NCBI GenBank assembly: GCA_027485695.1
Contig: JAIXQO010000001.1
Coordinates: 62,001 to 126,000 of the forward strand
Reading direction: 5' to 3'
From: Pseudomonadota bacterium
GTDB taxonomy: Bacteria > Bdellovibrionota > UBA1018
DNA: 64,000 bases
The position numbers and the translations under genes were made by a program. Numbering within the stretch: position 1 is the stretch's first letter; each line of letters begins with the position of its first letter. This document shows, piece after piece, positions 42,800-52,478 of the stretch. The notes under the pieces were generated by a model that saw only the letters and a list, made by a program, of their open reading frames with translations, made no database searches and was not told the DNA's origin.

Positions 42800-44070
42800 T
42801 GCGCACCTGTAGATTTCTCTATTTGCTCAAGCTCTTGGACAATACCGGGTCGATAACTGCCCTTGATCTCGTGACCGAAGAGTTTCTGTTCGAGTTTTCG
42901 CTGCGATTCGATCGATGGATTGTTGTAGTAAGTGAGCGCGACGAGTTTTCGTGTCTCGCTTCGTTCTGCAAGCCCCTTACCTAATGCGGTGATGCGGGTG
43001 ATATCTGCCGAAAACAGATCGCTCTTTTGCGCGACGTTTTTGCTGGTTGATTGAACGATTTTCGATTTTACCGCAGTCTCTAGCGCCGCCATCGCAGACG
43101 GTCCGCCCACATTGTGTCCAATTGCCACAACGGTCTCAATGACCTGAACACAGGACGCACGATGATCCGGAATAAAACGATCACAAAACTCTGATCCGGG
43201 CTCCGCGTCGTCTCGCAAAACCCAACCCAGTTTTTTACCTACCCCCAGTGACTCTACTTTTTCCTCGATCAGGGCGATTTGATAGGCATTGTAAAGCATG
43301 CCTAAATAGAGGGGCGAAGCTTGCGACTCCGAAGTATTTTCGCCTCCGTTCAACGAGTCACAGGGATCTCTTAAACGACCCAATAGTTTGCTGGGATTTT
43401 TTTTAGCCGCCAGCAAAGTTCGATCGGTCGTACCAAATATTCGACAAGCTGGAGACTCCGCTCGAGGCGTCAACGGAGGAGAACGATTGAGACGACTCGT
43501 CAGCGCCTTTTGACCGGTGCTGACCCCAATGTCATTTCGCTTCTGGATCAAATCTTCAAATGCCACCGAAGTCATCTGAAACGGACCCAGGGCATCTCCG
43601 CCGCCTTCGATCCGTAGCTGCAGCGTGCTTTCTTTGAGCATCTCTCCGAACAAGAGCTTTCGGTAGTTCTTCACGCCCAGGCATTCGGCAGCCGCGTTGA
43701 AATGCACGCTCATAAAACGTGCATATTTCGAATCAGACTGCGCAGTTCCCGACGTCTTCCGGCCATTTTTACACCCGTAAACACCGTAAGAACTCGCCCT
43801 GGATTTCAAGGCTTCGGCCCAACAATCCGTACCATACAGATACATTCCCCGGATCGCTTCGCGCGCCAATCGCGAGGAGATGGATCGGGTAACGATCGCA
43901 GAAAAAGGCTCGGCTGGGCACACAGGTGAAGAAACTCCGAACACCTCGAGCAGTTTGCTTTCGGGTACCATGCGGCTAAGCGCATCTTGGGACCAATCAT
44001 AATAAGAACCCGTATCTCCGGCCTGGGCCGCACACACAAGGACAGGGAGAAGTAGCGCAAGAAATCTCAT
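42790..44070 (-). CDS. Secreted lytic-transglycosylase-like protein
   Basis: 426 residues with signal peptide MRFLALLLPVLVCAAQA. The only functional cue is GEMLKESTLQLRIEGGGDALGPFQMTS, which has the ES ... G-x-x-Q pattern of lysozyme-fold lytic transglycosylases, with Glu of KES as the likely catalytic acid. Later motifs are weak (GHNVGGPSAM, ALTYYNNPS). Eight or more cysteines indicate disulfides. If active it would cut peptidoglycan in its own or another cell's wall. The identification rests on one motif and is tentative. Confidence 0.55.
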   Translation of the reverse strand: MRFLALLLPVLVCAAQAGDTGSYYDWSQDALSRMVPESKLLEVFGVSSPVCPAEPFSAIVTRSISSRLAREAIRGMYLYGTDCWAEALKSRASSYGVYGCKNGRKTSGTAQSDSKYARFMSVHFNAAAECLGVKNYRKLLFGEMLKESTLQLRIEGGGDALGPFQMTSVAFEDLIQKRNDIGVSTGQKALTSRLNRSPPLTPRAESPACRIFGTTDRTLLAAKKNPSKLLGRLRDPCDSLNGGENTSESQASPLYLGMLYNAYQIALIEEKVESLGVGKKLGWVLRDDAEPGSEFCDRFIPDHRASCVQVIETVVAIGHNVGGPSAMAALETAVKSKIVQSTSKNVAQKSDLFSADITRITALGKGLAERSETRKLVALTYYNNPSIESQRKLEQKLFGHEIKGSYRPGIVQELEQIEKSTGAQCF

Positions 44071-44128
44071 CTCACGCTATTATGCCGAAAAATGGGCAAC
44101 TCAATCAGTAGGCAATTCTCGCCGAGTA

Positions 44129-45886
44129 CTACTCGCCTAGCGCCATTCCGAAATCGCGTGGGTCTGAAACGCCGTGCAGACGGGAGCCCTCTCGGCTGAC
44201 CGCCATCACCGCGCAGCCGACCTTGCCCACCTTGGGAGTATGACCGATTTTTTTGAGCTCTACATGAACTCGATTAAATAAATCAGCAGTCTCAATCGTC
44301 AATTCATCCGGGCGCCACTGATGGTGAATTCTCGGAAGAGCAACGGACTCGTAGAGCGGATACTCTTCGTTCAGGTAGTGCAGGATCGTTTGAGCGACGC
44401 AGTTAATGATCCGAGTTCCTCCGGGAGCGCCCACGGCGAGAATGGGGCGATCCCCTTTCATGACAATGGTTGGGGACATGCTACTGAGCGGCGTTTTCTT
44501 GGGGGCAACCGCGTTTGCCTTGCTTCCAATGGCTCCGAAGATATTCGAAGCGCCCGGTTTGGCCGAGAAATCATCCATCTCATTGTTCATCACGATCCCG
44601 GTTCCGGGCACGACCCATCCGGAACCAAACCAACCGTTGATCGTTTGCGTGGAGACGACCACGTTGCCTTCTTGATCCATGATCGAGAAATGTGTCGTAT
44701 CGTTCGATTCCTCGAACGCTGAGAATCGATTCTCTAATTCGGATGCCGTCCAAGCGCGATCGGCATTCCACATAGCCTTGACCTCATTCATGTAATTATC
44801 GGACACCATCTGTTTAACCGGGACGTTCGTGAAATCCGGGTCACCCATGTAACGAGCGCGATCACGAAACGCGACCTGCATCGAGGACGACAGTCGATGA
44901 ATATAGGTTGGTGAGAACGCCTCTTGCTCGGTGCCTCCCAGCGTCTCAAACAATTTCAATATTTGAACGACGTGCGTTCCTCCGCTACTCGGAGGTGGCA
45001 TTGAAAAAAGTTGGTAGCCGTGGAAACTGCCTTGTACGGGCTCCATCCAACGGACTCGGTAGCTACGGAAATCCTCGAGGGATAACCACTTGCCGAGCTT
45101 GTTGCTTTCGTTGACGATCGTTCGCGCGAGCGAGCCCGTGTAGAACGAACGATCCTTGGTCCGAGCGACTTCGCGGAGCGTTTTTGCGAGATCCTTCTGA
45201 ATGATTTTTTCACCGAGTTCAAAAGGCTTCTTGCCGTCCTTGAGCATGATTTCAGCCGTGCTTTTGTATCTCTTCAGAACATTCAGCTCGGCTTTTGATG
45301 CGGTCACGAAATACGGATAAGCCTCAAACCCGTTCTCGGCGAGAGTGATCGCTGGCGCGACGGTTTTCTCGAACGGTAGTTTCCCAAACTTGTCATGGAT
45401 CTCGACCAGTCCTTTGACCAAACCCGGAACTCCGATTGCGTAAAGCCCATAGACGGATCGATCCGGAATGACTTGGCCTTTTTTGTCGAGGTACATTTTC
45501 TCGCGAGCTTTCAAAGGCGCGTGTTCACGAAAATCAATTGCGTAGACTTTGCCAGTCTTGGCCTCACGGTAGAGCAAGAACCCGCCGCCACCGAGGCCAG
45601 TGGACTGAGGCCTTTCGACACTGATGGCGAACGACGCGGCGATCGCAGCATCGATGAGGTTTCCGCCTTGATTGAGCATTGCGCGAGCAGCTTGAGATGC
45701 CGCTCGCCCTTGAGTCGAAACGATCCACTTGGACCCGTATGCCTCGGACACTGCGCGTTCGGTTTCATTCTGCCGCACGGCGAGAGGCAAAGGCTCCGCC
45801 GGTTGCGGCGCGGTTTTACACGCAAATGCGAAAATAAGCGCGAACGAGAGGACATGAAGGCCATGACGCGTTTTCATATCTTTCAT
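44129..45886 (-). CDS. ggt: Gamma-glutamyltransferase precursor
   Basis: 585 residues. The enzyme is self-cleaved into two subunits; the nucleophile is Thr397, first residue of TTHFSIMDQEG, equal to Thr391 of the E. coli protein. Other family marks are STGLGGGGFLLY (95-106), MPPPSSGG (296-303) and MNNEMDDFS. It hydrolyses glutathione and other gamma-glutamyl compounds in the periplasm. The N-terminus (hydrophobic HVLSFALIFAFAC, Cys23) could be a lipoprotein signal, though the position three before Cys is not the usual Leu. It is divergent from the cytochrome c gene with 50 bases between starts. Confidence 0.93.
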   Translation of the reverse strand: MKDMKTRHGLHVLSFALIFAFACKTAPQPAEPLPLAVRQNETERAVSEAYGSKWIVSTQGRAASQAARAMLNQGGNLIDAAIAASFAISVERPQSTGLGGGGFLLYREAKTGKVYAIDFREHAPLKAREKMYLDKKGQVIPDRSVYGLYAIGVPGLVKGLVEIHDKFGKLPFEKTVAPAITLAENGFEAYPYFVTASKAELNVLKRYKSTAEIMLKDGKKPFELGEKIIQKDLAKTLREVARTKDRSFYTGSLARTIVNESNKLGKWLSLEDFRSYRVRWMEPVQGSFHGYQLFSMPPPSSGGTHVVQILKLFETLGGTEQEAFSPTYIHRLSSSMQVAFRDRARYMGDPDFTNVPVKQMVSDNYMNEVKAMWNADRAWTASELENRFSAFEESNDTTHFSIMDQEGNVVVSTQTINGWFGSGWVVPGTGIVMNNEMDDFSAKPGASNIFGAIGSKANAVAPKKTPLSSMSPTIVMKGDRPILAVGAPGGTRIINCVAQTILHYLNEEYPLYESVALPRIHHQWRPDELTIETADLFNRVHVELKKIGHTPKVGKVGCAVMAVSREGSRLHGVSDPRDFGMALGE

Positions 45887-45936
45887 TTCTACGGAGGTTC
45901 CTAGATTTCATCCAGTGCTTTCGTTATACGAAAACA

Positions 45937-47610
45937 ATGACCCATGGATTGAGTGTCGTGCTGTTATGGATGATTTCAGCGTCTGCCTTCGCCTCCATTG
46001 AACCGGATTGGTCCTCACAAGCGGTTCTCTACTCACCACGTTCGAACCCCTATGGTTACGACGCCGCCGAATGGGCCACGCGCCGCAGAGAAGGTCAGCA
46101 AATCGCGCTCGAGTACCCAGTTGAAATCTCCGGTGTCCTCGCCCCTTGGCGCCCCATGAAACAGTTTTTGAACGAACCAAGCCCAAGCCCGCTTCGTCAG
46201 CTGCTTCAGACGCTCTTCCAAAAATTTTCTAGAATTCGCTCCACGGACGACCTATTTGCATTGGCAGGGCTTCAGAGTTTTCCCGAAACTCGCCAGGCCT
46301 ATCCGTTTGATTTTCCGATTCCGAATTCCTCGAAACAAACGCGCATGGGCGTGACCTTGATTCACCGGAACGGCGTCGAGACATTTACGCTGAGCTGCGC
46401 GGCCTGCCACGCGAGTAATCTGTTTGGCACCAAAGTGCTTGGAATGACGAATCGTTTTCCACGCGCCAACGAGTTCTACTTCACCGGAAAAAAAGCGGCC
46501 CAATTCGTTTCGTCTGAGTTTTTTAGACTCAGCGTCGGTGCCACTCCAGAGGAAACAGCGGTGTACGAACTCCTACGCAAGCGGGCCAAGGCCGTCGGAG
46601 TCAAAATACCGGAAATCATCGGTCTCGACACCTCGCTTGCGCAAGTCGCGCTCTCCCTTGCCCGACGTGCGCCAGATGATGTCGCCAGTTTCGATCCTCG
46701 GTTCGAACGGCGACCTCGTGCAGTTTCCTTGGCGACACAAGTCGCCGACAGCAAACCAGCCGTCTGGTGGAACTTGAAATACAAGACACGGTGGTTATCA
46801 GATGGATCCGTGATTTCTGGTAACCCGGTCTATACGAATTTTCTCTGGAATGAGATTGGTCGGGGCACAGACTTAGTCGAACTGGAATCCTGGCTGGACC
46901 GAAATGAAGATCGTATTCGTTCGCTGACCACCGCAGTGTTTTCAACCGAAGCTCCTCACTATACGGATTTTTTCCCGGCGGAGTCGATCTCGCTCGACCG
47001 CGCTAAACGAGGTGAAACAAAATTCGTAGCTCTCTGTTCGCGTTGCCACGGCAACTACGAGAAAAATTGGTCACTCCCGAATGCCGATTCACTGTCGTTG
47101 GTTGAGAGACTCAAAACTCATCGCGTGAATTACGCGGAGAAGACCGTCGTAAGAAATGTCGGTACGGATCCAGGGCGCGCGCGCGGAATGAAAGATCTAG
47201 AACTCGGTCTGAATCCACTTCGCATCTCGCAGAAAAATCAGGTGCTCATCGAAACCCAAAATGGCTACGTTCCACCTCCACTCGTCGGGATCTGGGCGCG
47301 TTGGCCCTATTTCCATAACAACTCGGTCGCCTCACTCTGTGAGGTGCTCATGCCTGCGTCCGAACGTGCTCAGAAATTCTATATGGGAGAGGCGCTTGAT
47401 CGGACGCGTGATTTCGATTCCGAGTGCAACGGTTACCCGCTCGGCAATAAAACACCCGAGTTCTGGAAATCCAAAGATTTCCTCTATGATACGCGTCGAG
47501 TAGGTTTATCCAACCAAGGACACGATGAAGGAATATTCCTGAAAAAGGGCGTGTCCTTGATCACTCCCGAAGATCGACGGGATCTGGTGGAGTACTTGAA
47601 GACGCTGTGA
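45937..47610 (+). CDS. Di-haem c-type cytochrome
   Basis: 557 residues with signal peptide MTHGLSVVLLWMISASAFA. Two haem c sites, CAACH (154-158) and CSRCH (367-371), the second opening a typical cytochrome c fold (RAKRGETKFVALCSRCHGNY). A further YFHNNSVASL stretch resembles the distal region of di-haem peroxidase-like and thiosulfate or alkane-related cytochromes. Periplasmic electron transfer or peroxidase-like activity is likely; partner unknown. Its last 50 bases overlap the end of the convergent DedA gene. Confidence 0.85.
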   Translation: MTHGLSVVLLWMISASAFASIEPDWSSQAVLYSPRSNPYGYDAAEWATRRREGQQIALEYPVEISGVLAPWRPMKQFLNEPSPSPLRQLLQTLFQKFSRIRSTDDLFALAGLQSFPETRQAYPFDFPIPNSSKQTRMGVTLIHRNGVETFTLSCAACHASNLFGTKVLGMTNRFPRANEFYFTGKKAAQFVSSEFFRLSVGATPEETAVYELLRKRAKAVGVKIPEIIGLDTSLAQVALSLARRAPDDVASFDPRFERRPRAVSLATQVADSKPAVWWNLKYKTRWLSDGSVISGNPVYTNFLWNEIGRGTDLVELESWLDRNEDRIRSLTTAVFSTEAPHYTDFFPAESISLDRAKRGETKFVALCSRCHGNYEKNWSLPNADSLSLVERLKTHRVNYAEKTVVRNVGTDPGRARGMKDLELGLNPLRISQKNQVLIETQNGYVPPPLVGIWARWPYFHNNSVASLCEVLMPASERAQKFYMGEALDRTRDFDSECNGYPLGNKTPEFWKSKDFLYDTRRVGLSNQGHDEGIFLKKGVSLITPEDRRDLVEYLKTL

Positions 47611-48244
47611 TCTCGGGCGGATGATCCGCCAGTGATCGGGCAGGCTCGATGAGTTTATGTTTTTTGCGAACCGTCAGCCAGCCTACGATGACGACAACGA
47701 TCCCGAGGAGGATCCATTGTCCCTGGGCGAGTGCGTCGCCGATCTGCTCGCGATTTCCGGCCGCAATACCCACCACATAAATCATCGCAGGAACGACGAT
47801 CAGAGCTCCCGCCGCATCGCACGCGATGAACGCCAACCATCGAAGCCTGAGTACACCGGAGGTGAACATGAAAATCGTACGAATTCCTGGCATGAACCTG
47901 GCCGCAAAAACGACTCCATATCCGTATTTCTGAAACGAGGCCTGAGCACTCACGAGTCGCTCATCCGTGAACGCGCGATTGAACGGCCATTTTCTGAGCA
48001 CACGCGTTCCGAATTTGCTCCCGATCCAGAACATCAAAGAGTCCGCAATTAAGATCGCTAGTATCGAAATTACGATGAGCAAAGGCGCGTCGGCTTGCCC
48101 CCGATAGACGAGGTATCCGCAGGTCAGGAGCACTAAGTCAGTCGAAATCGGAAAACAGAGTCCGGCCAGAAGTATAGAGCTGAAAACTGCCGGATAGAAA
48201 ACCGGATGACTCCCTGATAGATATGGACTCAGCCAATCGGGCAT
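47561..48244 (-). CDS. DedA/VTT family membrane protein
   Basis: 227 residues with five to six hydrophobic segments. Family signature residues occur in FCFP-like (LCFPIST), GSKFGTRVLRK, and VVFAARFMPGIRTIFMFTSGVLRLRW, where the R...F.PG.R region is required in characterised DedA proteins. The family includes UptA and other lipid flippases/scramblases linked to undecaprenyl phosphate recycling. The C-terminal 35 residues are a Pro/Ser/Glu-rich tail encoded in the 50-base overlap with the cytochrome gene, which may explain the tail's odd composition. Confidence 0.88.
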   Translation of the reverse strand: MPDWLSPYLSGSHPVFYPAVFSSILLAGLCFPISTDLVLLTCGYLVYRGQADAPLLIVISILAILIADSLMFWIGSKFGTRVLRKWPFNRAFTDERLVSAQASFQKYGYGVVFAARFMPGIRTIFMFTSGVLRLRWLAFIACDAAGALIVVPAMIYVVGIAAGNREQIGDALAQGQWILLGIVVVIVGWLTVRKKHKLIEPARSLADHPPEITASSSTPPDPVDLRE

Positions 48245-48268
48245 AATTCATCGTAGGTGAGTTTAATC

Positions 48269-48778
48269 ATGATGAGAACCCAGAAATCAGAGACTCCGAG
48301 CACCGATACAGAGAAGTGTTGGAACTCCGCGCTGAACTACATTTCACGACGAGAGCGCTCATCACTCGAAGTCAGGGAGTATCTGATCGAGCGCCGAGGT
48401 TACGCGTCAGAAACGGTTTCCGAAATCGTCGAGAGGCTCATCTCCCACCGTTGGATCGATGATCAACGTCTTGCGGAGATCCTTGCTCGTGCTGAGTGGC
48501 GCAAGTCCAAAGGTACCCGGACGATCCAGCAGAAACTCAAACAAAAAGGTCTCCACCTGACCGAGCCTGAACTCAACACCATCCTCGAAGAAGATCAGCA
48601 CACCGACGCGCTGAAGCTTGCTTCTCACTGGGTGAAGCGCAAATACCCCGAATACCACCAAGATCCGCGCGAGCGGCAAAAAGCGTTTCAAGGACTCGTG
48701 CGGCGAGGGTTCAGTTTTGATATCGCTAAGCGCGCGCTCAGCCGCTCTCCCACCGAAGACGACGAAGAGACGCTTTAG
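48269..48778 (+). CDS. recX: Regulatory protein RecX
   Basis: 169 residues from ATG at 48269, chosen because AGGTGAG lies about ten bases upstream; a GTG within that site is rejected. The three-helix RecX repeats are visible: ALNYISRRERSSLEVREYLIERRGY, then VERLISHRWIDDQRLAEILARAEWRKSKG, and a third near LASHWVKRKYPEYHQDP. RecX binds RecA filaments and limits recombination and SOS activation. recA is not in the window. Confidence 0.88.
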   Translation: MMRTQKSETPSTDTEKCWNSALNYISRRERSSLEVREYLIERRGYASETVSEIVERLISHRWIDDQRLAEILARAEWRKSKGTRTIQQKLKQKGLHLTEPELNTILEEDQHTDALKLASHWVKRKYPEYHQDPRERQKAFQGLVRRGFSFDIAKRALSRSPTEDDEETL

Positions 48779-48840
48779 GGTTTGGTTCGGACTCGACATT
48801 TCGATTGTTTTATCGAAATGACCGGCGTTTAAATATCCAC

Positions 48841-50505
48841 ATGTCGCTGACGTTCAATCCTTCTCAGTCTCGTCGTGAGTTCTTGGCATTCTTTGGTCGA
48901 TCTACCGCTGCAGTTGCCGCTATCTCGGCATTCCCGTTTGCATTGACCGCATGTAGCACGACACGTGAGAGCGCGCTCGGGCGATTGCCTTTTCAACCCA
49001 TGCTCCCTTCGACGGCAGACGAACTGAAACTCGTTCCGGGACTTCAGTACACCAAGGTCCTCGAATGGGGAGATAGCCTCAACGCCCAAGGTGAACGATT
49101 CGGCTTCAATAACGATTTTCTGCAATTCTTCGCAGCCGCCAACAAGACGGACGAAGGCGTACTCTGGGTGAACCACGAATATCTGAACCCGAGTTTCATT
49201 CATGGCCGTGACATCGATCGAAAGTCGGTTCGCTCCAAAAAAGAAATCGAAACCGAAATGGACGCGGTAGGCGGCTCATTGGTTGCGATCCGACGAAGCA
49301 CGGACACCGGTCACTGGGAAATGGTCAAGAACAGCCCTTACAATCGCCGAGTCACGGGACGCACGCCCATTCCTTTTGCAGGAAATCAAAAAATCAAAGG
49401 CTCCTCGACCGCGATCGGTACGCTCGGCAACTGCGCTGGGGGCCGTACTCCTTGGGGAACGGTCCTGACTTGCGAAGAAAACTATCAGGACTTTTATGTC
49501 GATCGCGAAATACAGTCAGACGGGACGACTCGCCCGATGAAATCGGGTTCTGATTTCGTGAATTGGTCCGCGGTATTCAACCATCCACCGGAGCACTACG
49601 GCTGGGTCGTCGAAGTGAACCCTTGGACCGGTGCTGCTCAGAAACATGTATCGCTCGGACGTTTCGGCCATGAGTGCGCGACCGTTCGCCAAGCCGCCGA
49701 TGGCCGCTGTGTGGTTTACTCGGGCGATGACTGGCAGGAGAAATGCCTTTATAAGTTCGTGGCGGATCAGCCAGGCAACCTTGAGAAAGGTACGCTCTAT
49801 ACGGCGAACTTAGAGCGCGGAGAATGGATTCCACTCGACCTCGAGAAATCTCCGGTCCTGAAGAAACTCTTTAAGAATCAAACGGACGTCTTGATCTATG
49901 CGAGACAAGCCGCCGAGCTCGTCGGCGGCACGAAATGTCATCGTCCCGAAGATATCGAGATTTGTCCTCGCACAGGCGCCGTCTATATCGCGATGACCAA
50001 CTGTGTGATCCAAAACGACTACCACGGTTACATCTTAAAACTCGAAGAAGAGAACAATGATCCGCTCTCTCTGAAATTCAAATCTTCGACGTTCTTGGCC
50101 GGCGGTCCAGACGCAACGATTTCATGCCCAGACAACTTGGCATTCGATCCAAAAGGCAACCTTTGGGTCACCTCCGACATTTCCAGTAGCAAAATCGGCA
50201 AAGGCGACTATCAACCGTTCGGCAACAACGGACTCTTCTTCGTTCCGATGAGCGGCCCATCGGCCGGTCTCGCATTCCAAGTCGCATCCGCTCCGGTCGA
50301 TGCGGAATTCACCGGCCCCCTCTTCTCACCAGATGGAAAAACGCTTTTCCTCTCCGTTCAGCACCCAGGCGAAGAGAGTCCGTCGATCCATCAACTCACC
50401 AGCCACTGGCCAAATGGGGGGTCGGAGATCCCAAGATCCGCAGTGGTAGCGATCGAAGGTCCGACGCTTCAGAAAATCTACGATGCCACGAGTTTAGAGG
50501 GTTAG
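48841..50505 (+). CDS. phoX: PhoX-type alkaline phosphatase (Tat lipoprotein)
   Basis: 554 residues. A twin-arginine signal SRREFL (R11-R12) is followed by a hydrophobic stretch and a lipobox LTAC (Cys38), so the protein is folded before export and then lipid-anchored. The body is the DUF839/PhoX beta propeller (GVLWVNHEYLNPSF, GNCAGGRTPWGTVLTCEEN, RFGHECATVR, PDNLAFDPKGNLWVTSD), whose Glu and Asp residues bind iron and calcium. PhoX removes phosphate from organic esters in the periplasm. It is convergent with the receiver-domain gene, 2 bases apart. No Pho box was recognised upstream. Confidence 0.9.
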   Translation: MSLTFNPSQSRREFLAFFGRSTAAVAAISAFPFALTACSTTRESALGRLPFQPMLPSTADELKLVPGLQYTKVLEWGDSLNAQGERFGFNNDFLQFFAAANKTDEGVLWVNHEYLNPSFIHGRDIDRKSVRSKKEIETEMDAVGGSLVAIRRSTDTGHWEMVKNSPYNRRVTGRTPIPFAGNQKIKGSSTAIGTLGNCAGGRTPWGTVLTCEENYQDFYVDREIQSDGTTRPMKSGSDFVNWSAVFNHPPEHYGWVVEVNPWTGAAQKHVSLGRFGHECATVRQAADGRCVVYSGDDWQEKCLYKFVADQPGNLEKGTLYTANLERGEWIPLDLEKSPVLKKLFKNQTDVLIYARQAAELVGGTKCHRPEDIEICPRTGAVYIAMTNCVIQNDYHGYILKLEEENNDPLSLKFKSSTFLAGGPDATISCPDNLAFDPKGNLWVTSDISSSKIGKGDYQPFGNNGLFFVPMSGPSAGLAFQVASAPVDAEFTGPLFSPDGKTLFLSVQHPGEESPSIHQLTSHWPNGGSEIPRSAVVAIEGPTLQKIYDATSLEG

Positions 50506-50507
50506 AA

Positions 50508-50897
50508 CTAGGCCGATTCGGGCGCAGTGAGGATCTTTTTGATCTGCTGAATCAGCGCGTCCGGATCAAACGGCTTAGAGATCAAGCGATTGATTTTGAA
50601 CTCCCGCAGTGACTCCGGCGTGAGTTCAGTGTTCGCGGAAAGTACGATCACTGGTACGTTTCCATCGACCGCACGGATGGAGCGAATGAGTTCCTCGCCA
50701 TTTCCGTTTTCCATCATCCAGTCCGTCAAAATCAGGTCCGGGCGCTCGGTCATGAAATTTTTAAGCGCGCTTCGACCACCTTCGGCCTCCCGCACCTCGA
50801 AACCGTCGAGCCGCAAGAATTCCGCGAGGATTTCACGAATCACAGACTCGTCCTCGACAATGAGTACTTGGGGTGCGCGGGATGCGGATGACGCCAT
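50508..50897 (-). CDS. Single-domain response regulator (CheY-like)
   Basis: 129 residues, a receiver domain alone: acidic pair E15-D16 (IVEDES), phosphoacceptor D59 (LILTDWMMENG), Ser at about 85 (VLSAN) and Lys at about 107 (LISKPFD). No output domain, so it acts by protein contact. Preceded by about 295 bases without a gene. Kinase partner not in the window. Confidence 0.9.
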   Translation of the reverse strand: MASSASRAPQVLIVEDESVIREILAEFLRLDGFEVREAEGGRSALKNFMTERPDLILTDWMMENGNGEELIRSIRAVDGNVPVIVLSANTELTPESLREFKINRLISKPFDPDALIQQIKKILTAPESA

Positions 50898-51192
50898 AAT
50901 ATCTTTCTAATCTGACAAAAACAGTACGAGCTGTCTCAAGTATTAGATGCAAACAGCCCGGGTCGCCAAATTAATTTGCGGTTATGTGAAAAAGTTCATC
51001 TTTTTAATTTGGAGATGAAAAACCTGGTGGGAAACAGTGAAACAACGCCCACCTATTTGTGGGATCAAGGTTCGTTGGAGCCTTCCTGACGGGAGCTTTT
51101 TAATCAATCCAACTGACTGATCGATGGAACGACTCCCCCCCTGAAACACGGAACTCATGGCGGTCCAATATCTGCAAAGTTAGAGTGGATCT
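50898..51192. other. Intergenic region with nothing clear
   Basis: 295 bases between the divergent CheY-like and sugar-dehydrogenase-like genes. A small 5-bp hairpin (CCCAC/GTGGG near 51050) is the only structure I see; no riboswitch, no tRNA and no convincing terminator. Confidence 0.4.
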
Positions 51193-52281
51193 ATGGCAAT
51201 TCTCCTCACTGCTTCGCTCCTGCTCGCCTCGTTTTCGCCTGCGTATGCCGACCCGAAACTCTCTGATTTGAAACTTCCCGCGGGTTTCCAAATCGAAACC
51301 ATCGCGAAAATTCCGAATGCACGTGGGATGACGTTCAGTCCATCTGGAACGCTCTTCGTCGGGTCAAGAACGGAGGGCCGTGTCTACGCAGTGAAATTCG
51401 ATCGCGACTGGAAAAATCCGAAAATCTACCCGGTCGCCCTCAATTTCGAGCAACCGGTCGGAGTCGCGTTCAAGGACGGAGATCTCTATTTCTCATCGAT
51501 TTCAAAGATCTACAAAATCAAAGACGTCGAAAAAGACCTGATGAATTCACCTAAGCCTGTTCTCGTTACTGACCAGCTGCCCGACAAAGCTCATCATGGC
51601 TGGAAATTCATCGCGTTCGGTCCCGATGGAATGCTCTACGTTCCGATCGGTGCGCCTTGCAATGTTTGCGACGAAAAAGGCTTCTCAAACATCATGCGCA
51701 TGAAACCGGATGGAACTGGACTTGAGGTTTACGCGTCCGGCATTCGCAACACGGTTGGATTCGATTGGCATCCAACGACGAAGGAATTGTGGTTCACCGA
51801 GAATGGTCGCGACTGGATGGGCGATGATATCCCGCCTTGTGAATTGAACCATGCTCCCAAGGCTGGGATGCATTTTGGATTTCCTTACTGCCATGGATCC
51901 AAGATCCTCGATCCTGTGTACGGCAAGGACAAGAAGTGCGCGGACTACACGACGCCTGCATTTGAACTTCAAGCACACGTCGCACCACTGGGTATGCGTT
52001 TCTACCGGGGCAAGATGTTTCCGGAAAAATTTCGTAATCAGTTTTTCGTTGCTGAACACGGTTCATGGAATCGTTCCAAGAAGAGCGGCTACCGTTTGAT
52101 GCTAGCAACGACCAAAGCTGGCAAAATCACGAGCTACGAACCGTTCGTCGATGGTTTCATGAAGAATGAAAAAGCCTGGGGTCGTCCGGTTGACGTTGAA
52201 AACGCGCCAGACGGATCACTCATTGTTTCAGATGACGAAGCAAACGCCATTTATCGAATCACTTACTCTTCTCCGAAGTAG
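51193..52281 (+). CDS. Periplasmic glucose/sorbosone dehydrogenase-like beta propeller
   Basis: 362 residues with signal peptide MAILLTASLLLASFSPAYA. The chain has repeated propeller motifs (RGMTFSPSGTLFVGSR, VGVAFKDGDLYFSS, FIAFGPDGMLYVPIGAPCNVC, TVGFDWHPTTKELWFTENG) as in PQQ-dependent soluble glucose dehydrogenase and L-sorbosone dehydrogenase. A PQQ cofactor is expected from the family, but no PQQ synthesis gene is in the window. Single gene, probably periplasmic. Confidence 0.82.
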   Translation: MAILLTASLLLASFSPAYADPKLSDLKLPAGFQIETIAKIPNARGMTFSPSGTLFVGSRTEGRVYAVKFDRDWKNPKIYPVALNFEQPVGVAFKDGDLYFSSISKIYKIKDVEKDLMNSPKPVLVTDQLPDKAHHGWKFIAFGPDGMLYVPIGAPCNVCDEKGFSNIMRMKPDGTGLEVYASGIRNTVGFDWHPTTKELWFTENGRDWMGDDIPPCELNHAPKAGMHFGFPYCHGSKILDPVYGKDKKCADYTTPAFELQAHVAPLGMRFYRGKMFPEKFRNQFFVAEHGSWNRSKKSGYRLMLATTKAGKITSYEPFVDGFMKNEKAWGRPVDVENAPDGSLIVSDDEANAIYRITYSSPK

Positions 52282-52478
52282 TCGATACGAATCACATCCA
52301 CGATCTCGCCTCTGATGCTCCGGGGCGTTTCGGTATGTTTCAATCGTTCCACACTCGTTCCTCAGTTCTTTGCTGGGCTTCCTCGGCCTTTTTGCGACTT
52401 TTTTGCCCTTCCGCAAATTTTTAGATTGAACGGATTAAATTCCATTGATATGCGGCGCGTCATAAAGAGGACTCCCCT

